Shown: one piece after another, positions 36,648-47,430 of the stretch
Position numbering within the stretch: position 1 is the stretch's first letter
How the letters are laid out: each line of letters starts with the position of its first letter
From: Hyphomicrobiales bacterium
GTDB taxonomy: Bacteria > Pseudomonadota > Alphaproteobacteria > Rhizobiales > Rhizobiaceae
Direction: 5' to 3'
Assembly (NCBI GenBank): GCA_900473175.1
Contig: UCKM01000005.1
Span: 196,190 to 260,189, forward strand
DNA length: 64,000 nucleotides
Position numbers and translations under genes: made by a program
The notes under the pieces: model-generated
Seen by the model: only the letters and a program-made list of their open reading frames with translations
Database searches by the model: none
Told to the model about the DNA's origin: nothing

Positions 36648-37255
36648 GATTGTGTCCCCGTGTCGCCAGCTTTGGCGCGCGGCTTGGCCGTTCTTTTTGC
36701 TGGCGCCGCCCTTGTTGTCGGTGCCTCGGCGGGTGTGGCCGCCGCGACTACGGGCGGTACAATTTTTTCTGCCTTCGTCGCGGCCGCCGGCTTCGCGGCC
36801 GGGCTCGCTGGCTTGCGCTTGGGCGCTGCCTTGACCTTTGTCTCGACGGGGGCACTCACTGGCGCAGCCGCTATCGGCTCCATCACCTGCGGCTGCAGCT
36901 GTGCGGCGCCGGGAGCCTCCGGATCAGGTATTGCCACGTTTTCCTTGGCGACGGCGGTTGCGTCCTTCAGGCTGGAGCGAATTTCCTCGCCCATCGTCCT
37001 GACCGGATCGAACACCTTGCGAATGTCGCTGCGCGGATCGAGGCCCTTGGCCTCGTTGATGATGTCACGAACATCATCAAGCTCAGCCTCCTTGAGCGCT
37101 TCGTCGAACTGGCGCCGGAACTCGCCGGCCGTGGCGCGAAACTTCGCAGTTGCCTTGCCGAATGCGCGCAGCATCTTCGGCAAATCCTTCGGGCCGACCA
37201 CCACGATCATGACGATCACGATAACCAGGATTTCCGACCAACCAACTTCAAACAT
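36644..37255 (-). CDS. tatB: Sec-independent translocase subunit TatB
   Basis: This 203-residue protein has an N-terminal membrane helix (VGWSEILVIVIVMIVVVGP) followed by KDLPKMLRAFGKATAKFR, the amphipathic helix of TatB. A long Ala/Pro/Lys-rich C-terminus follows. It forms the substrate-binding unit with TatC and lies in the order tatA-tatB-tatC. Confidence 0.95.
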   Translation of the reverse strand: MFEVGWSEILVIVIVMIVVVGPKDLPKMLRAFGKATAKFRATAGEFRRQFDEALKEAELDDVRDIINEAKGLDPRSDIRKVFDPVRTMGEEIRSSLKDATAVAKENVAIPDPEAPGAAQLQPQVMEPIAAAPVSAPVETKVKAAPKRKPASPAAKPAAATKAEKIVPPVVAAATPAEAPTTRAAPAKRTAKPRAKAGDTGTQS

Positions 37256-37319
37256 TCAACATGCTCCGGCCCCAGCGCAGCAACGAGGCCGCGCGCACGA
37301 CGAGGCTAATCATTGGCAA

Positions 37320-37544
37320 TCAAGACTTTGTCGTCTTTTCCTTGACCGAGTTCACCGGCTGGCCAGTCTGATTGTCAATCGTCTTGGAACTGTCGGCAGT
37401 GGTTTCGTCGTCGCTCATGCCGCTCTTGAAGTTCTTGATGCCCTTGGCAACGTCGCCCATGAGTTCAGGAATCTTGCCGCGCCCGAACAGAAGAAGCACC
37501 ACTGCAAGCACGATAAGCCAGTGCCAGATTGAAAAACTACCCAT
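37320..37544 (-). CDS. tatA: Sec-independent translocase subunit TatA
   Basis: This 74-residue protein starts at ATG 37544, chosen for GAGG six bases upstream and the conserved [15 protein letters not shown] start. The membrane helix, [21 protein letters not shown] hinge and amphipathic helix are standard TatA. It oligomerises to form the translocation pore. Confidence 0.96.
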   Translation of the reverse strand: MGSFSIWHWLIVLAVVLLLFGRGKIPELMGDVAKGIKNFKSGMSDDETTADSSKTIDNQTGQPVNSVKEKTTKS

Positions 37545-37750
37545 CTTATCCTCACATTCGCCCAAAGTTCTGGGCTGATCTATGCCTTTTCCCCGTGCTT
37601 TTCAAACACAACGCGATGTATTGCAAACACAAGTTCGTTCTGCTGTTTCACATTCATGTAAACGCGGCGCAAGCCCGAAGTTGGAATGCCCGTGCAAAAA
37701 CTTCACAACGGGTTGTTTCAGCCACATTAGCCTTAAGTAGAAAGCTTGTC

Positions 37751-38482
37751 TCAATCATGTTCGACGCGGGGAGTCAAAAGCCCGAGTTCTTCGAGGTCGA
37801 TATCCGTCAGCGGATCCTCGTCTTCCGTCAATTCATCCGGATCATTGGTCGGGACTGGAACGGCGAAATTAGCCGGCATGCGTGCCGACAGCAGGCCTGC
37901 ACCGCGCAATTCGTCGATGCCCGGCAGATCGCGTACTTCCTGCAGGCCGAAATGATCGAGGAACGAAGCGGTCGTGCCGTAGGTGATGGGACGGCCCGGC
38001 GTGCGGCGACGTCCGCGAAATTTGATCCAGCCGGTTTCCATCAGCACGTCAAGCGTGCCTTTCGAGGTTTCCACGCCGCGAATGTCTTCCAGCTCGGCGC
38101 GCGTCACCGGCTGATGGTATGCGATGATTGCCAGGACCTCCAATGCCGCGCGTGACAGCTTCTTCTGCTGCACCGCCTCGCGGTTCATCAGGAAGGCGAG
38201 ATCGGCGGCAGTCCGAAAGGCCCACGCACCACCAATCTGACGCAGATTGATGCCACGCTTGGCGTAGATCTCCTGCAGCTCGCCCAAAAGCGCCGGCACA
38301 TCCACGCCGGACGGAAGTCGCTCCTGCAGCGCCTTTTCTGTCACCGGCTCAGCGGATGCAAACAGAATGGCCTCCGCCATACGCAGGGCGTCCGACGCGG
38401 GGACCCGCGAATTCCAGTTTCCGGCGGGCTGGTCCTCGTCCTCATTGTCGTCGTCGATATGTTCGTGGATGCTGTCAGCCAT
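37751..38482 (-). CDS. scpB: Segregation and condensation protein ScpB
   Basis: This 243-residue protein has two winged-helix domains (DALRMAEAILFASAEPVTE and LSRAALEVLAIIAYHQPVTRAELEDIRGV). It binds ScpA as part of the SMC complex for chromosome segregation. An acidic C-terminal tail (EDPLTDIDLEELG) is present. It overlaps the scpA end by eight bases. Confidence 0.95.
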   Translation of the reverse strand: MADSIHEHIDDDNEDEDQPAGNWNSRVPASDALRMAEAILFASAEPVTEKALQERLPSGVDVPALLGELQEIYAKRGINLRQIGGAWAFRTAADLAFLMNREAVQQKKLSRAALEVLAIIAYHQPVTRAELEDIRGVETSKGTLDVLMETGWIKFRGRRRTPGRPITYGTTASFLDHFGLQEVRDLPGIDELRGAGLLSARMPANFAVPVPTNDPDELTEDEDPLTDIDLEELGLLTPRVEHD

Positions 38483-39290
38483 TGACGACCTCTATTGGCT
38501 CGAACGTCTCCGCTGCGGCTGTCTCTGGTCTGTTGCGCAGATAGATCGGTTTGAAAGCACCGATCTGGCGGATTTCCAGGTGACCCTCTCGAACCATTTC
38601 AAGAGTTGCCGCGAACGAACTGGCGATCGCAGTAGCCCTTTCGGCAGGCGATATGATGAATTCGAGAAGATATTGGTCGAGCGCCGTCCAGTCCTTCATT
38701 TCACCGACGAGGCGCATGAGGATCAAACGCGCATCTTTCAGCGACCAAACGCTGCGCCGTGCAATCTGCACCTGCGAAACGGCGCGCTTTTGGCGCTGCG
38801 AGGCATAGGCGATCAGCAATTCGTAGAGCGTGGCGGCATAGGTATTGGTCTGATCGAGGATCACGGCTTCTGGCATACCGCGCGCGAAAACATCGCGGCC
38901 AAGCCGGTTGCGATTGACGAGCTTCATCGCCGCGTCGCGCATCGCTTCCAGCCGCTTCAGCCTGAATTGCAGCGTGGCCGCCAGTTCCTCGCCGGACTCG
39001 CCATCGTCGCCGGGTGTCTTCGGAATCAGAAGCTTCGACTTGAGGTAGGCAAGCCAGGCCGCCATGACCAGATAGTCAGCCGCGAGTTCGAGCCGCAGGG
39101 CCTGGGCCTGGCGAATGAAGACCAAATACTGCTCCACCAGTGCCAGCACCGAAATGCGGGCTAAATCGACCCGTTGATTGCGGGCCAGGTGCAGCAATAG
39201 ATCAAGCGGACCTTCGAAGCCCTTGATATCAATGACGAGCAAGGGCTCGCTTACGCCGCGATCGGACGGACTTTCCCACAGCGCCTCCAT
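38475..39290 (-). CDS. scpA: Segregation and condensation protein ScpA
   Basis: This 271-residue kleisin bridges SMC heads. ATG 39290 is preferred: it has GGAG upstream, and the longer open frame would run into nagZ. The N-terminal signature FEGPLDLLLHLARNQRVDL is clear, and the C-terminal winged helix (AERATAIASSFAATLEMVREG) contacts SMC. Partner of scpB directly downstream. Confidence 0.94.
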   Translation of the reverse strand: MEALWESPSDRGVSEPLLVIDIKGFEGPLDLLLHLARNQRVDLARISVLALVEQYLVFIRQAQALRLELAADYLVMAAWLAYLKSKLLIPKTPGDDGESGEELAATLQFRLKRLEAMRDAAMKLVNRNRLGRDVFARGMPEAVILDQTNTYAATLYELLIAYASQRQKRAVSQVQIARRSVWSLKDARLILMRLVGEMKDWTALDQYLLEFIISPAERATAIASSFAATLEMVREGHLEIRQIGAFKPIYLRNRPETAAAETFEPIEVVNG

Positions 39291-39348
39291 GGGCGCTCCA
39301 TTATGTCCGTTGAACTTTTGCTCCGTCGCAGACAAATCGCTCTCGTTT

Positions 39349-40368
39349 CTATGCCACCGCCTCGAAGTAGCGCTGGAATTCTTCCCGGAGTTCCTCCTCG
39401 CTTGAAGTATCCGGTTCTTTTCTAAAATCGATGGCCCGTCGCGCCCGCTCGAGCGCCTTACCCTCAAGTTCGGGCGTGCATGACGACACCGCCGTCATCT
39501 GGTCCATGATGCCATGGCAATGAAGCACGATATCAAGTCCCGCCGCAAAGATTGCTTTGGTCCGATCAAAATAATCCCCAGAAAGTGCATTCATGGAGAT
39601 ATCATCGCTCATCAACAGGCCATCGAAGCCGATAAAGTCACGAATGATCTCCTCAACCACCTTGCCGGATGTCGTCGCCGGGCTTTTCGGATCGATTGCC
39701 GAGAAAATCACATGGGCGCTCATGGCCATCGGCAAGTGGGCCAAAGCACGGAACGGCGCGAAATCGTGTTCTGCGAGTTGTTCAAGGGGCGTCGTCACCG
39801 TAGGCAATTCGTGATGCGTGTCGGCAAAGGCACGGCCATGTCCCGGAATATGTTTCATCACCGGCAACATGCCGCCGGCAAGCAAGCCCTCGGCTGCCGC
39901 AGCGCCCATTGCCGCAACGATTTCCGGGTGTTTGCCATAGGCCCTTGTACCGATCACGTCGTTTGCGCCCTCTACCGGAACATCCAGCACGGGCAGGCAA
40001 TCGACATTGATGCCAAGCTTGAGCAAATCGAATGCATGGAGCCGCGAGAGCAGCCATGCCGCGCGCAGCCCCTGCTCCTCGTTTTCCCGGTATAGTGCCC
40101 CGAGTGCCGATCCAGACGGATAGTTCCACACCAGCGGCGGGCGCAGACGCTGCACCCTGCCGCCTTCCTGATCGATCAGGACCAGCGCGTCATCACGATG
40201 CACCAGATCGCGCAAATGCGCGCACAAATCCTCAATCTGTGCCGGCTCGCTGACGTTGCGGGCAAATAGAATAAAGCCCCAAGGACGCTCGTCGCGAAAA
40301 AACGCGATCTCGTCGGGGGTCAGTTTCAAACCGGATGTACCGGCAATCCATGCTTTTGATTCGCTCAT
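39349..40368 (-). CDS. nagZ: Beta-N-acetylhexosaminidase NagZ
   Basis: This 339-residue cytoplasmic GH3 enzyme removes N-acetylglucosamine from recycled muropeptides. The GH3 motifs VLIDQEGGRVQRL and KHIPGHGRAFADTHHELP, with the catalytic Asp-His dyad (DTH), are present, as is LLMSDDISMNAL with the nucleophile Asp. It lies between the SPOR gene and scpA in an apparent operon. Confidence 0.95.
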   Translation of the reverse strand: MSESKAWIAGTSGLKLTPDEIAFFRDERPWGFILFARNVSEPAQIEDLCAHLRDLVHRDDALVLIDQEGGRVQRLRPPLVWNYPSGSALGALYRENEEQGLRAAWLLSRLHAFDLLKLGINVDCLPVLDVPVEGANDVIGTRAYGKHPEIVAAMGAAAAEGLLAGGMLPVMKHIPGHGRAFADTHHELPTVTTPLEQLAEHDFAPFRALAHLPMAMSAHVIFSAIDPKSPATTSGKVVEEIIRDFIGFDGLLMSDDISMNALSGDYFDRTKAIFAAGLDIVLHCHGIMDQMTAVSSCTPELEGKALERARRAIDFRKEPDTSSEEELREEFQRYFEAVA

Positions 40369-40392
40369 GCCATGAGTCTACTGCTTTGCCGT

Positions 40393-40421
40393 AAAAAAGG
40401 AAAAGGCGGCCGCGGGCCGCC
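40393..40421 (-). terminator. Rho-independent terminator after the SPOR gene
   Basis: On the minus strand a 7-bp stem GGCGGCC/GGCCGCC with a three-base loop is followed by a T-rich tract (six T in a row at the end). It lies between the SPOR gene and nagZ, so nagZ may have its own promoter or depend on read-through. Confidence 0.75.
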
Positions 40422-40444
40422 TCTTCGTGAGAAATCAGACGAAC

Positions 40445-42976
40445 TTACTGCGTTACGAAGCAGCTGCCGCCGGCAGCCTTGTATTTGGTGCACAGATTGA
40501 TCGCATCCGACTTCGATCCCGCAGGGATACGCACCCGGAAGAACGTGCCCTTACCTGCAATCTCGGCCTGCTTGATATCGACGCCCCGTCCACCGATCAC
40601 GCCAGCATATTTCTGCGACAAGGCGGCATAGGTCTTCTGTGCGCCCTCGACATTCGGTTGGGAAGCGATCTGGATCAAATAGCTGCCCGCAGCAGGCGCC
40701 GCGGAAGCGACCTGTTGTGCAGCGGCGTTCTTCGGCGGCACGCGATCGACGATGTCGACGGGCTGGTCAGCAGGACGATCGACCACCGGAGCGTTCCTTG
40801 GAGTTACGGACGCGACGGTTTCCTGGGTGATCTTTTTCGTCTCGACCGGCTTGGCCGGCAGTTTCCCGGCAGCAGGCGCCTTTGCGACCTTTGCCGGTGC
40901 AGGCTCTGGTGCTGCGGCTGCCGCCGGCGCAGCGGATTGGTTGTCCTGAACCAGCGTGCCGATTGCATCGTCACCAGATGAGTCATCGGTTACAGGCGCA
41001 GCCGAAGCCGTCGGCGTGCTGGCAGGAGCCGGCGCCGGGCGCTCAACCGGGGCAGCGGCAGGACCCGTGCTCAGCGCCTGATCGGCCTGCGGGATTGACG
41101 CAACCATGGTTCCGTCAGGCTTGACGACCATCGTCTGCACCTTGCGCGGTGCCAGTGTATTGCTTTTCGCTGCCGGTTGTTGGTCCGAGGCAGCATCTTG
41201 CTCCGCAGGATCAACCCGGGCTTCTACCTTGTCCGTAGCAGGCGCTTCAGCGTCCTCATCGGCGGCAAGATCGACTGGATCTTCCTGGGTCGTCACAAGC
41301 TGGTCCTGTTTCGGCGCTGCCGGAGCGGCAGTCGCGTCCTTGTTGTAGACAGCCTTGTCTTGATTAGGAACGATGGTCGTACTGGTCGTTTCCGGCTGAA
41401 CCTTGATCGGCGTCTTGTCGGCCATGATCACAACAGGGTCACCACCCGAATGGCCCGTCCATTTGTAGGCGACGGCGCCGGCAACGGCCAGAAGCACCAC
41501 GGCTGCGGCTACTCCTGGAACGAAGAAAGTGCTGCGGCCCTTCGGCTGCTTTTGTCCATAGGGCGTAGCGGCGATGTCGACATCATGGCGCCGCGGGTCG
41601 TAGCCAAAGTCGTTGTCGTCTTCGGGTCCATGGGCCGGACGCCCGTGCTTGGCAGTAGCAGCGGCCGCTCCCATTGCAGCAACGCCTGCCGCGGCAGCGT
41701 AACCCGCCTGACTGTATCGGCCTTGCTCGGCCTCATTGCCGAATACATCGGCAAAGATATCGGCATACTCATCTTTTTTGGGCTCAACCTTCGCAGGCTC
41801 TTCAGCAGCAGCGTAGCTGGCACGCTGGTCGTCGGCTTCGATCGACCCAAAGACTTCGGCAAACTCGGTCTCCAGCTCACCCAGCCCATTGTGCTCGGGC
41901 GCATCATCTTCATAATGCACGGCCGGAAGGTCGAGGGCTTCGGTAAAGTCGACGCGGTTCTCCGTCACGGCAATGGTATCGACGTCGGGCGCCGTCTCAA
42001 CAAACGAGGCAGCGCGATCAAGCTCGTCCGCATAATCGCTAAGATCATGTACCTCGGGCACCACCGGGGCTGCAGCTATTGGCGCTGCTACCGGAACCTC
42101 GATCGGTTCACGAGCGGGCGAGTAGGACTGTTCGGCGTGATAGAGCGGAAATACGGGCTGTTCGGATACAGCGGAATGATCCTCGTCGGCATCGGGCGAG
42201 ACCTCGAAATCATCGAATGCGGCCATCAGTTCATCGGCGTCAAAATCATCTTCCACCGTATCCTGCGCCTGTTCGTCCGTCGCCTCGTAGCGCGATGGCT
42301 CGGGAACATGGTAGCTGACCGGCTCCGGAGTGGGCTGGGCAACAGGCTGCTGGTAGGACATTGTCCGGCTGATTGTAGGTGCAGGTTCGGTACGGCCTGG
42401 AACATGTGTCTGCGAGCCATAACCCCAGGAAGCATTGGCCGAACGTTGGATTACCGGTTGAGCTGAACTCGCAAGGAGCGTTTCCAGCTCATCTTCGAGG
42501 CTCAGCGACGGCCCAGCAACAACTGGACGTTCACCATAGGGTGCAGCGGCCATCGCAGGAGCGTCGATCCCTTCGCCTGCTTCGCCATCCGCATAGGCGG
42601 CGTCCGGCTCATAATCGGCATAGTCCGGTTCTTCATAAGCAGCAATCGGTTCGGCGGCTGCGGAGTGGCGATCATGGGCCGGCTCGCCGGCCGCCAATTC
42701 ACGCTCGATCGATTCCTGAAAATCCTGGACCGCAAGCTGATCTTCCTCGGCGGGCTGGCTGGAGTGCGCAGCCTGCCTGGCGGACTGTGCGGCTGGCTCC
42801 TCATCGAAGCCTCCCATCAGTTCGCGTTCGAGATCCAAAGCAAAGGCGTCGTAGGACCCGGCGGAAGCTTCCTCATCAGGCGTTCCCATAATGCGGGAAA
42901 GCTCCATCAAAGGGTCGTCACTGCCAAATCGCGAATCATCCTGCCGGTGAGAACGCTGAATGTAATTGTCCGCCAT
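40445..42976 (-). CDS. SPOR-domain membrane protein
   Basis: This 843-residue protein starts at ATG 42976 (MADNYIQRSHRQDDSRF). The first ~480 residues are acidic, Ala/Glu-rich and low in complexity. A single membrane segment near 490-515 (VPGVAAAVVLLAVAGAVAY) follows, then a Pro/Ala/Lys-rich periplasmic stretch. The SPOR domain at ~765-843 (GSYLIQIASQPNVEGAQKTY to ARNLCTKYKAAGGSCFV-like end) binds denuded glycan strands at division sites. It is a probable cell-division protein. Confidence 0.9.
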   Translation of the reverse strand: MADNYIQRSHRQDDSRFGSDDPLMELSRIMGTPDEEASAGSYDAFALDLERELMGGFDEEPAAQSARQAAHSSQPAEEDQLAVQDFQESIERELAAGEPAHDRHSAAAEPIAAYEEPDYADYEPDAAYADGEAGEGIDAPAMAAAPYGERPVVAGPSLSLEDELETLLASSAQPVIQRSANASWGYGSQTHVPGRTEPAPTISRTMSYQQPVAQPTPEPVSYHVPEPSRYEATDEQAQDTVEDDFDADELMAAFDDFEVSPDADEDHSAVSEQPVFPLYHAEQSYSPAREPIEVPVAAPIAAAPVVPEVHDLSDYADELDRAASFVETAPDVDTIAVTENRVDFTEALDLPAVHYEDDAPEHNGLGELETEFAEVFGSIEADDQRASYAAAEEPAKVEPKKDEYADIFADVFGNEAEQGRYSQAGYAAAAGVAAMGAAAATAKHGRPAHGPEDDNDFGYDPRRHDVDIAATPYGQKQPKGRSTFFVPGVAAAVVLLAVAGAVAYKWTGHSGGDPVVIMADKTPIKVQPETTSTTIVPNQDKAVYNKDATAAPAAPKQDQLVTTQEDPVDLAADEDAEAPATDKVEARVDPAEQDAASDQQPAAKSNTLAPRKVQTMVVKPDGTMVASIPQADQALSTGPAAAPVERPAPAPASTPTASAAPVTDDSSGDDAIGTLVQDNQSAAPAAAAAPEPAPAKVAKAPAAGKLPAKPVETKKITQETVASVTPRNAPVVDRPADQPVDIVDRVPPKNAAAQQVASAAPAAGSYLIQIASQPNVEGAQKTYAALSQKYAGVIGGRGVDIKQAEIAGKGTFFRVRIPAGSKSDAINLCTKYKAAGGSCFVTQ

Positions 42977-43085
42977 AGCGTATAATCCTGTACTCAACTG
43001 TGAAACGTCCGCAAACGTTCCGCATTGGCCTTACCAGCGCAATGTGGGCAAAAGTTGTCAGGATTGCTACGCTTTTTAACGCATT

Positions 43086-44843
43086 TTAACGCATTTCAGT
43101 CGGGGCGTCCGCACCTATTATTGACAATCCGGACGCCAGGACTTTCGAAACAACCTGAACCAGCCCTAGCCTGGCTTGCGACAAGTTTGGATCGTTAACC
43201 TTAATAAAACGTAAGTCCGGATTTTCGGTGCCTCTGTTCCACTGCGTATGCAGCGAACTTGCAAGGTCATAAAGGTAGAACGCAAGCCTGTGTGGCTCCT
43301 GATGCAAGGCCGCTGTTTCGATCAACCGAGGGTACTCAGCGAGTTTGCGAATGAGGGCAATTTCGCTCTCGTCCGTCAGCAGGCCGAAGTGCTGGGCGCT
43401 CCCCGCCAGCGCCTGTTCGCCAATTCCCATCTGTTCAAGCGCCTGCCGGAAGACCGAATGGCACCGGGCCGAAGCATATTGGACGTAGAAGACGGGATTG
43501 TCCTTCGAATGTTCGGTCACCTTGGCGAAATCGAAATCGAGCGGCGCGTCATTCTTCCGGTAGAGCATCATGAAGCGAACGGGATCACGCCCTACTTCCT
43601 CCACCACGTCTCGCAGGGTGACGAATTCGCCTGAGCGCTTCGACATCCGCACCGGCTCGCCATTGCGATAGAGCTTGACCAGCTGGCAGATGAGGACGGT
43701 GAGCTTCGCCGTGCCGCCCGAAACGGCCCGCGCCAGCGACTCGAGCCGCTTGATATAGCCGCCATGGTCGGCGCCAAGCACATAGATCATCTCATCGAAG
43801 TGGCGATCATACTTGTCCTTGAAATAGGCGACGTCCGCAGCGAAATAGGTGAACTGCCCATCGGACTTCACCAGTGGCCGGTCAATATCGTCGCCGACGT
43901 CCGTCGACCGGAACAGGGTCTGTTCACGATCTTCCCAATCCTCCGGCAACTGCCCCTTGGGTGGCGGCAACTTGCCCTTGTAGACGTGGCCCTTCAATGT
44001 CAGGTCGTTGATCGCCGAGCGGATCAACTTGGCGTTGTTGGCGTGCAATGTTCGTTCCGAGAAGAACACATCATGATGCACGTTGAGCGACGCAAGATCA
44101 TCGCGGATCATAGCCATCATTGCATCGATGGTCCTGTCCTTGACGAGGGCAAGTGCCTCCTCTTCCGGCATTTCCAGAAGCTTGGTGCCGAATTCGCTGG
44201 CAAGCGCCTGACCGACAGGAACAAGATAGTCACCTGGATAGAGACCCGCCGGTATCTCACCGATACGCTCGCCGAGCGCCTCGCGGTAGCGCAGCATCAC
44301 TGAGTTCGCCAGCACATCGATCTGCGCACCCGCATCGTTGATGTAATATTCCTTGGCCACGTCATAACCGGCGAATTTCAAGAGATTTGCCAAGGTATCG
44401 CCGACGACTGCGCCGCGGCAGTGGCCGACATGCATCGGCCCCGTAGGATTGGCGGAGACATATTCGACATTGACCCGGTGGCCATAGCCGAGCTGCGAGC
44501 GGCCGTAATTGAGGCCGGCGCCGAGCATCGCGGCCAATTGCCGATGCCAATAGGAATCTTTCAACCTCAGATTTATGAAGCCAGGTCCGGCAACATCGAC
44601 CGTCCCGACATCGGGATCACCTTTTAGGGCATCGCCGATCTGAACCGCGAGTTCGCGCGGATTTTGACCCACAGCCTTGGAAAGCACCATCGCCGCATTG
44701 GTCGCTATGTCGCCGTGGCTGGGATCACGCGGTGGCTCGACACCCACGCGGGACAGGTCTACTTCAGCACCATCTATGGTTTTGAGTTCAAGCGCTTGCA
44801 GGGCTTTTTTGATCCGCGCGTCGAAATCAGCGAAGATGTTCAT
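43086..44843 (-). CDS. argS: Arginyl-tRNA synthetase
   Basis: This 585-residue class I synthetase has an HIGH-type motif in [20 protein letters not shown] and a KMSKS-type motif in [15 protein letters not shown]. The N-terminal Add1 domain and C-terminal anticodon-binding DALR domain ([16 protein letters not shown]) are present, and the length is normal. It lies 65 bases downstream of dgt, in the same direction. Confidence 0.97.
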   Translation of the reverse strand: MNIFADFDARIKKALQALELKTIDGAEVDLSRVGVEPPRDPSHGDIATNAAMVLSKAVGQNPRELAVQIGDALKGDPDVGTVDVAGPGFINLRLKDSYWHRQLAAMLGAGLNYGRSQLGYGHRVNVEYVSANPTGPMHVGHCRGAVVGDTLANLLKFAGYDVAKEYYINDAGAQIDVLANSVMLRYREALGERIGEIPAGLYPGDYLVPVGQALASEFGTKLLEMPEEEALALVKDRTIDAMMAMIRDDLASLNVHHDVFFSERTLHANNAKLIRSAINDLTLKGHVYKGKLPPPKGQLPEDWEDREQTLFRSTDVGDDIDRPLVKSDGQFTYFAADVAYFKDKYDRHFDEMIYVLGADHGGYIKRLESLARAVSGGTAKLTVLICQLVKLYRNGEPVRMSKRSGEFVTLRDVVEEVGRDPVRFMMLYRKNDAPLDFDFAKVTEHSKDNPVFYVQYASARCHSVFRQALEQMGIGEQALAGSAQHFGLLTDESEIALIRKLAEYPRLIETAALHQEPHRLAFYLYDLASSLHTQWNRGTENPDLRFIKVNDPNLSQARLGLVQVVSKVLASGLSIIGADAPTEMR

Positions 44844-44907
44844 GACGTCATACTCGTTTGGGTTTGGGCAGGTGTGAGCGGCAAATCTACCGCAATTTGC
44901 GCCCGCA

Positions 44908-46116
44908 TTAAGCTAAATCGGGCGTATGGTCAAACAGTCGGCGGTGTTCACGCACAGCATAGGTGTCGGTCATGCCCGCAAGGAAGTCGGCAACGAGACG
45001 GGCGCGCGCTGCCCGATCGCCTTCCGCAAGCCCGTCGCGCCAGCCTTCCGGCATGCACTGACCGTCAGCGAGATAGGCGTCGAACAGCTCGCGCACAATT
45101 CTGTCGGCGGATTTGCGCACGCGCATGACGCTCTCATGAAAATAGAGGTTCTTGTAGAGAAACGCCTTGAGCGCTTTTTCCTGCTCCCGCATGGCCGTTG
45201 AGAACCCGACCATGCTACGGCCGGCCCGGTGGATATCCCCGACTGTTTGGGGGTTGAGTTCGTTCAGATTGGCCTGCGCGCTGCGGATGACGTCCTCGAC
45301 CATGATCGTTATCTGGCGGCGAACAATCTCGTGCGACGTGCGTCCATCGTCGAGACCGGGATATTTCTGCCGGACAGCACGCAGGATTTGCCCTGAAATC
45401 GCAACATCTTCGAGGCCGTCCAGCGTCAGCAGGCCAGAGCGCAAGCCGTCGTCAATATCGTGCGCATTATAGGCGATGTCATCGGCAATGGCGGCGCACT
45501 GCGCTTCGAGCGAGGCAAAATTCGTCAGCTCAAGATCATTGCGCGCATTATACTCGATGATCGGCCCAGGCACCGGATGCCCTATCCCCTTGCCCTCATC
45601 GTCGATCAGCGGGCCATTGTGCTTGACCAGTCCCTCCAGCGTTTCCCAGGTGAGATTCAGCCCATCGAACTCGGCATAGCGCTTTTCAAGGTTCGTCACG
45701 ATGCGCAGAGACTGCGCATTGTGATCAAACCCGCCGAAATCCCGCATCTTTTCATTCAACGCGTCTTCACCGGTGTGACCGAATGGCGTGTGCCCGAAAT
45801 CATGGACAAGGGCGATGGCTTCGGCCAGATCCTCGTCGAGCCGCATCGACCGTGCCAGCGCCCGGGCGATCTGCGCGACCTCGATCGTATGGGTCAAACG
45901 TGTGCGGTAGTGGTCGCCCTCGTGCGCGATGAAAACTTGCGTCTTGTGCTTCAGCCGCCGGAACGCCGTCGAGTGGATGATCCGGTCGCGGTCACGCTGG
46001 AAGACCGTGCGCGTCGGGCTCTCTGTTTCCGGAACAAGCCGTCCCCGGCTTTTTTCGGGATCGCAGGCGTATGGCGCCCTCTCCCGATAACCGAAACCAA
46101 TACCCTGCATGGACAT
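44908..46116 (-). CDS. dgt: Deoxyguanosinetriphosphate triphosphohydrolase-like protein
   Basis: This 402-residue HD-domain hydrolase converts dNTPs to nucleosides and tripolyphosphate. The metal motif is visible in [13 protein letters not shown] and [15 protein letters not shown] (His-Asp pair), followed by [16 protein letters not shown]. The N-terminus ([20 protein letters not shown]) is typical of the Dgt type 2 subfamily. It is divergent from the Fe-S protein gene. Confidence 0.93.
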   Translation of the reverse strand: MSMQGIGFGYRERAPYACDPEKSRGRLVPETESPTRTVFQRDRDRIIHSTAFRRLKHKTQVFIAHEGDHYRTRLTHTIEVAQIARALARSMRLDEDLAEAIALVHDFGHTPFGHTGEDALNEKMRDFGGFDHNAQSLRIVTNLEKRYAEFDGLNLTWETLEGLVKHNGPLIDDEGKGIGHPVPGPIIEYNARNDLELTNFASLEAQCAAIADDIAYNAHDIDDGLRSGLLTLDGLEDVAISGQILRAVRQKYPGLDDGRTSHEIVRRQITIMVEDVIRSAQANLNELNPQTVGDIHRAGRSMVGFSTAMREQEKALKAFLYKNLYFHESVMRVRKSADRIVRELFDAYLADGQCMPEGWRDGLAEGDRAARARLVADFLAGMTDTYAVREHRRLFDHTPDLA

Positions 46117-46270
46117 AATATAATGGCACCTTCTCGCCGTGGGACTGGTGGCAGCGTTGACTTCACGGTCGCCAATTCTTAGCTATGGTGTATGATGAAT
46201 GGCAAGGCGTGACATGGCAATGTCAATCCGGCCGTACAGCGGAGCGATCCGCAAGGGATATGTAAAAAGA

Positions 46271-46606
46271 ATGACCGAAGTAGCGAATGTTTCTGTCTCC
46301 GATGCCGCTGCAAAGCGCATATCGGCAATCCTGAAATCGGAACCGGCAAAGACGGCACTGCGTATTTCTGTCGAAGGCGGCGGCTGCTCGGGCTTTTCCT
46401 ATAAATATGACCTTGTCGAGGCGCAGGACGAGGACGACATCGTCATTGAGAAACTCGGCGCGAAGGTGCTGATCGATTCGATCTCCCTGCCCTATATTGG
46501 CGGCTCCGAGATCGATTTCGTCGATGACCTGATGGGCCAGTCGTTCCAGATCCGCAATCCCAACGCGACCGCCTCCTGTGGCTGCGGAACCAGCTTCTCC
46601 GTCTGA
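46271..46606 (+). CDS. erpA: Iron-sulfur cluster insertion protein (ErpA type)
   Basis: This 111-residue A-type carrier delivers Fe-S clusters to apoproteins. ATG 46271 gives the conserved start MTEVANVSVSDAAAKRI; longer starts at 46199 and 46211 add a poorly conserved segment. The three ligand cysteines are in GGGCSGFSYKYD and ASCGCGTSF. It could also be called an IscA-type protein. A well-spaced xth gene follows. Confidence 0.92.
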   Translation: MTEVANVSVSDAAAKRISAILKSEPAKTALRISVEGGGCSGFSYKYDLVEAQDEDDIVIEKLGAKVLIDSISLPYIGGSEIDFVDDLMGQSFQIRNPNATASCGCGTSFSV

Positions 46607-46650
46607 AAATTCCACCCCGAAATCGCTGTTGCAACCAGAGCGGAATTGCC

Positions 46651-47430
46651 ATGAAGATCGTCACCTGGAACATCAACGGCGTCAAGGCACGCATTGAAGT
46701 GCTGACCAACTGGTTGCAGGAATCCAATCCGGACATTGTGTGCCTGCAGGAAATCAAATCGGTCGACGACGCATTTCCGCGGTTCGAGATCGAAGCGCTT
46801 GGCTATCATGTGGCGACCCACGGCCAGAAGGGTTTCAACGGCGTCGCCATATTGTCGAAAAAGACACCGGACGAAGTGAACCCCGGCTTGCCCGGTGAAG
46901 ATGCAGACGACCATGCGCGGTTCATGGAAGCGGTGTTTTCGACCGAGAAAGGCCCGTTGCGCGTGGTCTCGCTCTACCTGCCCAACGGCAACCCCGTTAA
47001 CACCGAGAAATTTCCCTACAAATTGCGCTGGATGGCGCGGCTTGAGCGCTGGGCCGAGGAGCGGCTGGCGCTTGAGGAGCCGCTGATCCTTGCTGGCGAT
47101 TACAATGTCATCCCCGAGCCGATCGATGCGAAGAATCCCGACGTGTGGGTCAATGACGCTTTGTTCCAGCCCGAGACGCGTCAGGCTTTCCGGCGCCTGG
47201 AGAATCTCGGCTTCACCGATGCGGTTCGCAATGTCAGCGAGCAGGCTGGCATATATACATTCTGGGATTATCAGGCGGGCGCCTGGCAGAAGAACAACGG
47301 CATCCGCATCGACCACCTGATGCTGTCGCCGGAAGCGACCAACATGCTTGAATCGGCAAGTATCGAAAAGCATGTCCGCGCCTGGGAAAAGCCTTCCGAC
47401 CACGTCCCGGTCGCAATCTCCATCGCCTGA
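46651..47430 (+). CDS. xth: Exodeoxyribonuclease III
   Basis: This 259-residue AP endonuclease/3'-5' exonuclease of base excision repair has the motifs MKIVTWNINGVKAR, CLQEIKS (metal-binding Glu), LAGDYNVIPE, GIRIDHLMLS and SDHVPVAI (catalytic Asp-His). The length is standard. It lies 44 bases after the Fe-S protein gene and is probably co-transcribed. Confidence 0.96.
   Translation: MKIVTWNINGVKARIEVLTNWLQESNPDIVCLQEIKSVDDAFPRFEIEALGYHVATHGQKGFNGVAILSKKTPDEVNPGLPGEDADDHARFMEAVFSTEKGPLRVVSLYLPNGNPVNTEKFPYKLRWMARLERWAEERLALEEPLILAGDYNVIPEPIDAKNPDVWVNDALFQPETRQAFRRLENLGFTDAVRNVSEQAGIYTFWDYQAGAWQKNNGIRIDHLMLSPEATNMLESASIEKHVRAWEKPSDHVPVAISIA

Noticed and set aside
41177-42466. Plus-strand frame of 429 codons
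   Set aside because: Antisense to the low-complexity part of the SPOR gene; no motif and no ribosome binding site.
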